The position numbers and the translations under genes are program-made. Source: an uncultured Loktanella sp. (GTDB taxonomy: Bacteria; Pseudomonadota; Alphaproteobacteria; Rhodobacterales; Rhodobacteraceae). Taken from it: 21,787 nt of DNA. Location of the stretch: NCBI GenBank assembly GCA_913061335.1, contig CAJXTP010000021.1, forward strand, positions 1 to 21,787. The letters are read 5' to 3'. Under the pieces are notes generated by a model, which was not told where the DNA came from, did no database searches, and saw only the letters and a list, made by a program, of their open reading frames with translations. This document shows, piece after piece, positions 1-6,801 of this stretch (the first letter of the stretch is position 1; each line of letters begins with the position of its first letter).

Positions 1-270
1 GCCCGCGAGCCTGATCCGTTCATGGAAACGTGCCAGATGCGGCGATGTATAGGCGTGTACGGATGCGCCAGACTGTTCCAGACCTGCGCGGATCATGGCT
101 TGGGTCGATCCCTTGCCGTTGGTGCCCGCAAGGTGGATCACGGGTGGCAGTTTGTCTTGCGGATTGTCCAGTTTTTCCAAAAGCGCCCAAACCCGATCAA
201 GCGTCAGGTCGATCACCTTGGGGTGCAGCGCCATCATGCGTGCGAGAATTGCGTCAGAACCAGCGGTCAT
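1..270 (-). CDS. folC: Folylpolyglutamate/dihydrofolate synthase, N-terminal part (runs off the window)
   Basis: ATP-dependent ligase that joins glutamate to dihydropteroate or folates in one-carbon metabolism, in the cytoplasm. Only the first 90 codons are present, and the gene continues beyond base 1. The fragment opens MTAGSDAILARMM and contains the Mur-ligase-type P-loop GTNGKGST near residues 49-56. It is followed by YTSPHL and the RFHERI segment, as in FolC proteins. The ATG at 270-268 overlaps the stop of the upstream membrane protein as ATGA, so translation is probably coupled in the run accD, membrane protein, folC. The family call is firm. Whether it is bifunctional cannot be judged from the fragment. 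Confidence 0.93.
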   Translation of the reverse strand, partial: MTAGSDAILARMMALHPKVIDLTLDRVWALLEKLDNPQDKLPPVIHLAGTNGKGSTQAMIRAGLEQSGASVHAYTSPHLARFHERIRLAG

Positions 271-659
271 TGGGGAACTTTCCGAGATTGCAGAAGCCGG
301 ATCAAAACGCCCCCTGCGACAATGTCAAATGCACCGCAAAATGCGGGCCACCATGTGGGGCCGGGCGCGCCAAGAAAGTATAGCCCTGCATCAAATACAC
401 CGTGTGCGATCAACCCGCCTGCGATGATATAGGCCCCGTTTCGGAACCCTATTAGTGCCAGTAGGCTGAACGCTGCAAAAATCCCGACATGCAGTGCGGT
501 TTCGCCGATATCACCATTTTGGGCTGCAAAGGCGGGATAAAATGCTGCGATTGCTGCAAGCAACACCGCAAGGCCAGACCGTTCTGACAACATGCCGGTG
601 CGCCAAAGGGTGACCATTACGCCACCCCCTGTCAGTGCACCGATCAGGGCTGTGATCAC
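267..659 (-). CDS. Small multi-pass membrane protein of unknown function between accD and folC
   Basis: A 130-residue, strongly hydrophobic protein with about five predicted membrane segments, near residues 2-19, 29-45, 55-72, 75-96 and 102-123, and a short basic C-terminus (SRKVPQ). No enzyme motif was recognised. An AHGVFDA segment in the fourth helix and a WWPAF segment before the fifth are the only polar or aromatic marks. The start is GTG at 659, which overlaps the accD stop as GTGA. The stop overlaps the folC ATG as ATGA. The double overlap argues that it is a real gene translated with its neighbours. The function is unknown, and a role linked to lipid or folate metabolism would be a guess. 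Confidence 0.8.
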   Translation of the reverse strand: MITALIGALTGGGVMVTLWRTGMLSERSGLAVLLAAIAAFYPAFAAQNGDIGETALHVGIFAAFSLLALIGFRNGAYIIAGGLIAHGVFDAGLYFLGAPGPTWWPAFCGAFDIVAGGVLIRLLQSRKVPQ

Positions 660-1591
660 GCTTTTGCGTCCTCAGTGGCCTCAATCTCGGCCGTCGCACC
701 CGAAGTGATTTCGGGTGCAGGTAGGTCGCCTTTTACAGGCGCATCAAGGCCTGTCAGCAGACGCACGATTGTCACCAGCTCGTCTTTTAGAGCGGTGCGC
801 GGTGTCACGCGGTCAAGCATGCCGTGGTCAAGCAGGTATTCCGCCCGTTGGAACCCTTCGGGGAGTTTTTCACCGATTGTTTGTTCGATCACGCGCGCCC
901 CAGCAAAGCCGATCAGCGCGTTGGGTTCAGCGATTTGCACGTCTCCAAGCATCGCATAAGACGCGGTCACGCCGCCTGTGGTCGGGTGTGTCAGCACGAC
1001 GATATAGGGCAGTCCTGCTTCTTTGAGCATCTGCACAGCGATTGTGGTGCGCGGCATTTGCATGAGGCCAAGGATGCCTTCTTGCATGCGCGCCCCGCCA
1101 GCCGCGGAAAACAGGATCAATGGGTGTTTTAGTTCGATCGCTTTTTCGGCAGCTGCAACGATTGCGTTGCCCACGAACATCGACATTGATCCGCCCATGA
1201 ATGAGAAATCTTGCACAGCCACAACAACGCCAGTGCGTCCCATGTCACCGCTTGCCACAAGCATCGCGTCGCGTTCGCCGGTTTTCTTGCGGGCGTCTTT
1301 AATCCGGTCGGTGTATTTCTTTTGATCACGAAACTGCAGCGGGTCGGCGACTGGCTCTGGCACGTCAACGTCTATGAATGCGCCGCCGTCAAAGATTGAC
1401 GCTAACCGATCACGCGCGCTGATCGGCATGTGGTGGTCACAGTTGGTGCAGACATTCAGATTATCCGCCAATTCGCGGTGGAACAGCATGGTTCCGCAAT
1501 CAGAGCATTTTGTCCAAAGGTTGTCGGGCACTTCGCGGCGTGAAAACAGCGAATTGATCGTTGGACGGACGTAGTTTGTGATCCAGTTCAT
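656..1591 (-). CDS. accD: Acetyl-CoA carboxylase carboxyltransferase subunit beta
   Basis: Beta subunit of the carboxyltransferase of acetyl-CoA carboxylase, which pairs with AccA and moves the carboxyl group from biotin to acetyl-CoA to give malonyl-CoA for fatty-acid synthesis. At 311 residues it has the family length. A four-cysteine zinc ribbon is visible at C29, C32, C48 and C51. The crotonase-like core follows, with the conserved GGARMQEG segment and the LTHPTTGGVTASYAMLGD stretch. The start begins MNWITNYVRP, typical of the family, with a purine-rich AGAGG upstream. It heads a run with the small membrane protein and folC. The accD-folC association is common in proteobacteria. Confidence 0.98.
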   Translation of the reverse strand: MNWITNYVRPTINSLFSRREVPDNLWTKCSDCGTMLFHRELADNLNVCTNCDHHMPISARDRLASIFDGGAFIDVDVPEPVADPLQFRDQKKYTDRIKDARKKTGERDAMLVASGDMGRTGVVVAVQDFSFMGGSMSMFVGNAIVAAAEKAIELKHPLILFSAAGGARMQEGILGLMQMPRTTIAVQMLKEAGLPYIVVLTHPTTGGVTASYAMLGDVQIAEPNALIGFAGARVIEQTIGEKLPEGFQRAEYLLDHGMLDRVTPRTALKDELVTIVRLLTGLDAPVKGDLPAPEITSGATAEIEATEDAKA

Positions 1592-1645
1592 GGGGCGCCT
1601 CTTGGGTTACATGTTTGAGATATGACGCTGGGGCGCAAAATGCAA

Positions 1646-2551
1646 TCAACGCCTGAGTGCGACCCGTGCGGCCAGCCACATAACCCCGATCATAAGGGTG
1701 ATCGCGATCACTTCGCCGATGACCCAAGGTTGCGCCAAAGTATGAAGCCCGTAGTCGAATTGGCTGTGGTCGGTGGCTGGGTACAAGAATAGCGCAAGCC
1801 CGCTTGATGGCATGCCTTTTTCACCGACGATCATGAATGCAAACAGGTTGTTGGACAGATGGAGCCCGATTGCGGCCCCGATGTTGCCTGTGCGCGCTGT
1901 CAAATCCGCGCAGGCCAGCCCAAGCAATGTCGCCCAAAGCGCATAAAGCACCCCGTCCGCAGGCCCGAACCCGTTCAAATAATGCCCCGCGCCAAACAGC
2001 AGCGACGGTAACCCCATCCAGACCCATGGCTTATCCGACAGTGCTGCGCATTGTTGTTGCAGGTAGCCCCGAAAATAAAGCTCTTCTGTGCCTGTTTGAA
2101 TGATCAGCACGACGATTGTCGGAATGATCCAGACCGCCCAACTGGTCAGGGGCCGGATTTCGACAAGGTCTGCGAATACGATCCACGGCGGCAGGACCGT
2201 TTGCACCGCAAGCAGCACAAACACCGCGAGCCCTGCTAATTTAAGGTTGCGTATGGTGGCATCTATTGGCCCGACCATCGACCAGAATCCACGATTATGG
2301 AATTTACGCACCAGCCAGAGCAGTGCCGCCGCGATTACCCCGAAGGTCAGCAGTTGCGCCAGTACACCAAGCGGCGTCGCGCCAGTTTCGTACAAAATGA
2401 GCCAGCGATCAGGCAGCATCGTCCCCACAAACGTAGGGGTCAGTATGAAAATAAGTTCCATCAACACGGCGACGACCAGCACGGGCCCCTGATTTGGGGA
2501 CTTCAGGGCAGGGCGCACAAAGGCACGGTGGGCGGCGTAGCGGTTGGTCAT
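1646..2551 (-). CDS. CPBP-family intramembrane protease homologue, full length
   Basis: Multi-pass membrane protein of the CPBP (CAAX protease and bacteriocin-processing, Abi) family, 301 residues from the ATG at 2551. The three family motifs are intact: EELYFR at residues 156-161, F186 to H190 in the LLFGAGH segment, and H231 to N235 in HLSNN. These residues form the putative metalloprotease-like site in the membrane. The substrate is unknown. The open frame continues upstream of this ATG, but that part is the shadow of the preceding gene. MTNRYAAHRAFVRPA at this ATG also resembles the N-terminus of the upstream paralogue (MTFRTAAFEAYIQPA), which supports this start. The ATG overlaps the upstream stop as ATGA. 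Confidence 0.88.
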   Translation of the reverse strand: MTNRYAAHRAFVRPALKSPNQGPVLVVAVLMELIFILTPTFVGTMLPDRWLILYETGATPLGVLAQLLTFGVIAAALLWLVRKFHNRGFWSMVGPIDATIRNLKLAGLAVFVLLAVQTVLPPWIVFADLVEIRPLTSWAVWIIPTIVVLIIQTGTEELYFRGYLQQQCAALSDKPWVWMGLPSLLFGAGHYLNGFGPADGVLYALWATLLGLACADLTARTGNIGAAIGLHLSNNLFAFMIVGEKGMPSSGLALFLYPATDHSQFDYGLHTLAQPWVIGEVIAITLMIGVMWLAARVALRR

Positions 2552-3003
2552 GTGATATACGTGACCGTTGGCAGCGGTTGGTTTGGCACCGTGCCAAAGT
2601 AAAGTGATGAGGCGGTCATCGTGATCGCTTGGAATGCAAAGACGACAGATGCCGCGATGATGAAATTCCGCCGGATGCCGCTGCGTTGCCCTGTGAGCGT
2701 GGCGCCCGGCCCAAGCAGCGTGTGAAATGGTCTGCCATGCAAGAACTTTACGGCCGCCCAAACGCCAAAGATACCGCCGATGAATGTAAGCAATCCGACG
2801 GTCATGCTAGCGCGGGTATTTAGGTTGCCGTCAGCCTCGGTCATGCCGATCCAACCAAGGAGAGCCGAGAGGGAAAATAAACCGATTGTCACGCCCAAGA
2901 AGATCGCAACAACGAGGATGATCCCGAGGATCAGCCGCCAAAGCTGTGGTTTGGCGCGGGCAGGCTGGATGTAGGCTTCGAATGCAGCGGTGCGGAATGT
3001 CAT
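2548..3003 (-). pseudogene. N-terminal half of a second CPBP-family protein, lacking the catalytic domain
   Basis: A 151-residue open frame that matches the first half of a CPBP protein. It has the polar start MTFRTAAFEAYIQPARAKPQLWR, membrane segments near residues 22-50, 66-88 and 113-132, and the RPFHTLLGP linker (91-99), which corresponds to RGFWSMVGP in the downstream paralogue. It stops after NQPLPTVTYIT, about where the paralogue reads PLTSWAVWIIP, so the whole EExxxR / FxxxH / HxxxN half is missing. The stop codon overlaps the ATG of the intact paralogue (ATGA). A deletion between tandem copies is the simplest cause. It may still be translated as a short membrane protein. I call it a pseudogene with moderate confidence and discuss the alternative in the findings. 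Confidence 0.6.
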
Positions 3004-3142
3004 AATGTGACGCCTTGTGGTTGTATTATGGCTTTTCAGTAGAGCGAACCCCGTCTTGCCGCAAGTATGTTGCGTCTTGTCATGTGGGGTCGTGCCAATT
3101 AGACCGTTTCCAACAGTATTCTAGCGAAAATGGACCCATCCC

Positions 3143-4894
3143 ATGACCGATAAGACAAACCTCCCAAGCCGCCACGTCACTGAGGGCCCATCTCGCGCCC
3201 CGCACCGGTCGTATTTCTATGCGATGGGTTTGGACCAAGAAGCGATTGACCAGCCTTGGGTTGGTGTTGCGACCTGCTGGAATGAGGCGGCTCCGTGCAA
3301 TATTTCGCTGAACCGTCAGGCGCAGGCCGTGAAGATGGGCGTGAAAAAGGGCAAGGGCACACCGCGTGAATTTACCACCATTACCGTGACTGACGGTATT
3401 GCGATGGGTCACGAGGGTATGCGGTCATCGCTCGCATCGCGTGAAGCGATTGCAGACACCGTTGAACTGACGATGCGCGGTCACTGCTATGACGCGATTG
3501 TGGGTTTGGCTGGGTGTGACAAATCCTTGCCTGGTATGATGATGGCGATGGTGCGTTTGAACACGCCGTCGGTGTTTATCTACGGTGGCTCTATTTTGCC
3601 CGGTCGTGTGCATGCGGGTGCGGATGTGCCGGCCGAATACATCGGCCGTGATCTGACAGTGCAAGATATGTTCGAGGCTGTTGGCCGCCACCAGAATGGT
3701 GACTTGTCAGACGCCGCACTTGAGACATTAGAGCGCGTTGCTTGCCCGTCTGCGGGTGCTTGTGGCGGTCAGTTTACTGCTAACACAATGGCATGTGTGT
3801 CCGAAGCAATTGGCCTTGCGTTGATGAACTCGTCCGGTGCGCCTGCGCCGTACGAGAGCCGCGACCAGTATGGTGTCGCGTCCGGTGAAGCCGTCATGAA
3901 CCTGATCGCCAAGAACATCCGTGCGCGTGATGTTGTGACCCGCAAGTCATTGGAAAATGCGGCCCGTGTTGTAGCTTGTACAGGTGGGTCGACCAACGCC
4001 GGTCTGCACCTTCCTGCGATTGCCCATGAAGCTGGTATCGATTTTGACCTGTCGGATGTTTGTGACATCTTCCGCGACACACCGTATTTTGTCGACCTAA
4101 AGCCGGGTGGCCAGTATGTCGCCAAGGATCTTTACGAGGCGGGCGGCGTGCCGGTTGTGTTAAAGGAACTGCGTAAAGCGGGCCTGATCCATGAAGACTG
4201 CATGACCGCCACAGGGCGCGTGATGGGTGAAGAATTGGACCTGATCAAAGGCGAAGCAGATGGTCGCGTGATTTATTCTGTTGAAACACCGATTACCAAA
4301 ACCGGTGGCGTTGTTGGTCTTAAGGGCAACTTGGCCCCTGAAGGTGCGATTGTAAAAGTTGCGGGCATGACCCCTGACGAGCAAGTGTTCACTGGCCCAG
4401 CCCGTGTGTTTGAATGCGAAGAAGATGCGTTTGAAGCGGTCAAAGCCCGTGCATACGAAGAAGGCGAAGTGCTTGTTATTCGCAACGAAGGCCCTGCTGG
4501 CGGTCCGGGAATGCGCGAAATGCTGTCGACGACGGCGGCGCTGTCTGGTCAAGGCATGGGCAAAAAGGTGGCGCTGATCACTGATGGTCGCTTCTCTGGT
4601 GCGACACGCGGTTTCTGCGTCGGACACGTTGGCCCCGAGGCTGCACATGGTGGCCCGATTGCGATGCTGCAAAACGGCGACATCATCACGATGAATGCGA
4701 TCACAGGCGAGCTGTCGGTGAACATTTCCGATGATGACCTGACCGCCCGTCGTGCTGCATGGGCTGGCCCGCGTGAAACGATCTATGCATCTGGTGCGCT
4801 GTGGAAATACAGCCAGTTGGTTGGTGGTGCCCGTCTGGGGGCCACGACCCATCCGGGTGCGCGCGAAGAGCGTCACATTTACATGGATCTTTGA
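3143..4894 (+). CDS. ilvD: Dihydroxy-acid dehydratase
   Basis: Iron-sulphur enzyme that dehydrates 2,3-dihydroxy-isovalerate and 2,3-dihydroxy-3-methylvalerate to the 2-oxo acids in valine and isoleucine synthesis. At 583 residues it is full length. Conserved cluster cysteines are visible in CWNEAAPC, GCDKS and CPSAGACGGQ. The GPAGGPGMREM and DGRFSGATRGFCVGH segments near the C-terminus are diagnostic. The start MTDKTNLPSRHVTEGPSRAPHRSYF matches roseobacter IlvD. No strong Shine-Dalgarno sequence is seen before the ATG. A possible ATG at 3130 is out of frame and soon stops. The 139 bp upstream separate it from the divergent CPBP gene. I could not find a convincing promoter or leader peptide there. 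Confidence 0.98.
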   Translation: MTDKTNLPSRHVTEGPSRAPHRSYFYAMGLDQEAIDQPWVGVATCWNEAAPCNISLNRQAQAVKMGVKKGKGTPREFTTITVTDGIAMGHEGMRSSLASREAIADTVELTMRGHCYDAIVGLAGCDKSLPGMMMAMVRLNTPSVFIYGGSILPGRVHAGADVPAEYIGRDLTVQDMFEAVGRHQNGDLSDAALETLERVACPSAGACGGQFTANTMACVSEAIGLALMNSSGAPAPYESRDQYGVASGEAVMNLIAKNIRARDVVTRKSLENAARVVACTGGSTNAGLHLPAIAHEAGIDFDLSDVCDIFRDTPYFVDLKPGGQYVAKDLYEAGGVPVVLKELRKAGLIHEDCMTATGRVMGEELDLIKGEADGRVIYSVETPITKTGGVVGLKGNLAPEGAIVKVAGMTPDEQVFTGPARVFECEEDAFEAVKARAYEEGEVLVIRNEGPAGGPGMREMLSTTAALSGQGMGKKVALITDGRFSGATRGFCVGHVGPEAAHGGPIAMLQNGDIITMNAITGELSVNISDDDLTARRAAWAGPRETIYASGALWKYSQLVGGARLGATTHPGAREERHIYMDL

Positions 4895-4904
4895 TCTAGT
4901 GCGG

Positions 4905-5492
4905 ATGACACGTATCGTATTTGCAGGGGCCGCGCTGGCCCTTGCTGGCTGTTCAGGTTTGCCAGCAGCCCAGCTGGCAATGTTTGACGGCGATGTGGTG
5001 ACGGTTGGACCTAATGGGTATTGCGCTGATGCAGTCGCATCGCGCCCTGATAAAGGGTTCGCGATTTTTGCGCCTTGCGCGACGCTGGGTGTCAAAGATA
5101 CCGCTGCGGTCGTCAATGCGATCACAACGGTGCAGGTTGGCGAAAGCGGCTCTGCGATTGTGCAAAGCGATCCGGCAGAGCTTGCCGCAGTGCTTGCAGG
5201 TGCTTTTGGCCCATCAATTCTGGCGCGTGGGGGTGATGCAGAGACTGTGACTGTCACGACGGTTCAGCAGAACGGCGCCCGCGTGTCTGTTTATTTCACT
5301 GACAGCGCTGCAACCGTAATTGAGAGTATGCAAAACGCTGAGTGGCGTAGCTTTTTTGATCTGAATGATCGCTTGGTCACGGTATCGGTGCGTGGCATTG
5401 ATGCGGCCCCGCTTTCTGAACGCGATGGCGTTGTCCTGTTGGAACAGGCCGTCGCAGCGTTGATTGCAGCCAATACATCGGCTGACGGCTAA
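4905..5492 (+). CDS. Small predicted lipoprotein
   Basis: A 195-residue protein that begins MTRIVFAGAALALAGCSG: a short signal peptide with lipobox L13-A14-G15-C16, so it is probably lipidated at C16. The rest has no recognised domain. It carries two further cysteines in the GYCAD and APCATLG segments, a region rich in Val and Thr (ETVTVTTVQQ), and a C-terminus that ends in an Ala-rich helix. The frame is open well upstream inside ilvD, but the ATG at 4905, 10 bp after the ilvD stop, puts the lipobox at the right distance and is the sensible start. No clear ribosome binding site is visible. It is probably co-transcribed with ilvD, and its function is unknown. Confidence 0.75.
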   Translation: MTRIVFAGAALALAGCSGLPAAQLAMFDGDVVTVGPNGYCADAVASRPDKGFAIFAPCATLGVKDTAAVVNAITTVQVGESGSAIVQSDPAELAAVLAGAFGPSILARGGDAETVTVTTVQQNGARVSVYFTDSAATVIESMQNAEWRSFFDLNDRLVTVSVRGIDAAPLSERDGVVLLEQAVAALIAANTSADG

Positions 5493-5576
5493 CAATTGTT
5501 TTCTTTTCGTCAACAGTTTGGCGCATAGGGTGTGTAGTTGGTTTCCGGCCTATTGGTCCTAAGGTGAAATATCGCG

Positions 5577-6350
5577 ATGGTGCAAAAACGTGAAAATCTG
5601 ATTGTGCGCTTATTGCACCGTAGTGCGATCGCGCGCTGGGCTAAGGCTGCGCGCGGTGCGACGTCTGCGGATCTGGACGTATTGCGCGACCAGCGCTACC
5701 GCGCCCGCCAAATTCGCGCCCATGTTGACGAGCTAATGCATGTTGCTGACAGCCGCTTGGCTTTGCCGCGGATCGGGTCCAACGCATTTACCCGTCCAGG
5801 TGGGACCGAATGGTCATGGCGCCCGCGTCTGTGGCGCGGCCCGTTGGCGCGCAAGGGCATGTCAGCTGTACCGTCCAAGATGGACGTCGGCGAAGAGGTC
5901 ACTGTTTTTCATGATTGCAAAATATCAGAACTGACTCTGCGCCAAATCCGCAATACACGTGAGGCCGATCTAGCCCCGTTTGGGCTTCGTATGGATGTGT
6001 TCCGGTTCGATGGCAGCTTTCTGTCCGTGGTGATCGACGCCCCGCAAACCGCATGCGAAGGATTGCAGCGCCGCCATATCGTTCGTGTGAATGCGATAAT
6101 GGAGGTTGAAAAGCCGATCGAGATTTTCGCCCGTTTGAATATTAAACACGGCCCCAATACCGAACAATTGGTTCTTGAACTGCCGCATGGTCAAGAAGAC
6201 AGCATGGTCGAATTTGATTTGGGTTATTCCGAGCTGAACGAAAAGCGCATTGAGCGAATGTGGCTGGATCTGATCTTTGAAAGCCCAGAGATGAACCAAG
6301 TGACGATCCGCGACATCACATTCTGCCGTTATACGCGCGCTGAAATTTAA
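5577..6350 (+). CDS. Uncharacterised protein resembling the DUF6478 family
   Basis: A 257-residue soluble protein without signal peptide or membrane helix. The N-terminal 60 residues are basic (RLLHRSAIARWAKAARG). The middle carries a Trp- and Arg-rich patch (WSWRPRLWRGPLARKGM, about residues 80-96), and the C-terminal half looks beta-rich with alternating acidic strands. From memory it resembles proteins annotated DUF6478 in Rhodobacterales. I hold that assignment with moderate confidence, and no function is known. An AAGGTG sequence at 5561-5566 lies 10 bp before the ATG. The next gene starts 13 bp after this stop with a strong ribosome binding site, so the two probably form an operon. Confidence 0.8.
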   Translation: MVQKRENLIVRLLHRSAIARWAKAARGATSADLDVLRDQRYRARQIRAHVDELMHVADSRLALPRIGSNAFTRPGGTEWSWRPRLWRGPLARKGMSAVPSKMDVGEEVTVFHDCKISELTLRQIRNTREADLAPFGLRMDVFRFDGSFLSVVIDAPQTACEGLQRRHIVRVNAIMEVEKPIEIFARLNIKHGPNTEQLVLELPHGQEDSMVEFDLGYSELNEKRIERMWLDLIFESPEMNQVTIRDITFCRYTRAEI

Positions 6351-6363
6351 GGAGCTTATCGCA

Positions 6364-6732
6364 ATGACCGTCACATTGACGAAGACACGCATGATCGCGG
6401 GCATTTGGGAGGGTATCTTTACAGGCATTATAGGTGCTCCGCCCCAAATTGCAGTTACCCATCGAGGCGAGCAAGTCGACGGCCCACTGGTCAAGAAAGC
6501 GGCTCAATCAGATGACTGGGTGTTGCACGTGCCGATCCCTGCCAATCTTTTGGCCGACGGCGTGCAGACGTTTGTGATCTCTGATGTCGAAACCGGAGAG
6601 ACCCTGAATAGTTTTACCCTGCTCGCGGGCGACGCCTTGGCCGAAGATATCCGTGAAGAGATGGCATTACTACGCGAAGAGCTGGACATGCTTAAAAGCG
6701 CATTTCGCAGGCATTGTGTTGAAACGACCTGA
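6364..6732 (+). CDS. Small uncharacterised protein with C-terminal coiled coil
   Basis: A 122-residue protein with no recognised domain. Residues 1-90 look like a small beta-sandwich (alternating hydrophobic and polar residues, for example WVLHVPIPANLLADGVQTFVI). Residues 92-115 (the EDIREEMALLREELDMLKSAF region) have a heptad-like Leu pattern that suggests a short coiled coil for self-association. A good Shine-Dalgarno sequence AAGGAG at 6349-6354 overlaps the stop codon of the DUF6478-like gene and fixes the start 9 nt later. The tight spacing suggests that the two proteins work together. The function is unknown. Confidence 0.75.
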   Translation: MTVTLTKTRMIAGIWEGIFTGIIGAPPQIAVTHRGEQVDGPLVKKAAQSDDWVLHVPIPANLLADGVQTFVISDVETGETLNSFTLLAGDALAEDIREEMALLREELDMLKSAFRRHCVETT

Positions 6733-6790
6733 CGCTGCGTTTTAAGTGACGTTTGCGTCAACTTGTGAGCACTGTGTAACTGACATTTTC
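6730..6790 (+). promoter_or_regulatory. TGACG-repeat region upstream of fadH (candidate operator/promoter)
   Basis: Between the coiled-coil gene and fadH lie three copies of a TGACG half-site: TGACGC at 6730-6735 (which includes the previous stop codon), TGACG at 6747-6751, and its complement CGTCA at 6756-6760. The last two form TGACG-TTTG-CGTCA, a short dyad. TGACGC and GCGTCA at 6755-6760 form a wider inverted pair. A weak promoter may overlap it (TTGCGT at 6753-6758 and TGTAAC at 6775-6780). This would suit local control of fadH, but the binding protein is unknown and the repeats are short. Confidence 0.35.
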
Positions 6791-6801
6791 AGGAGTTTTC
6801 T

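Noticed and set aside
2552..2761. N-terminal extension of the intact CPBP gene
   Set aside because: It is the out-of-frame shadow of the upstream CPBP half-gene. Its composition is not membrane-like, and the ATG at 2551 restores the family N-terminus.
3004..3142. Leader peptide or attenuator before ilvD
   Set aside because: No run of Ile, Val or Leu codons and no terminator/antiterminator stems were visible in the 139 bp.
4160..5257. Long minus-strand open frame opposite ilvD
   Set aside because: It is antisense to a certain ilvD and has low-complexity, His- and Arg-rich content typical of a shadow frame.
5493..5576. Terminator after the lipoprotein gene (T-rich TTGTTTTCTTTTC)
   Set aside because: The T-rich stretch lacks a preceding stable stem. 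Only a 5-bp TGACG/CGTCA pair spans it, with a long loop.
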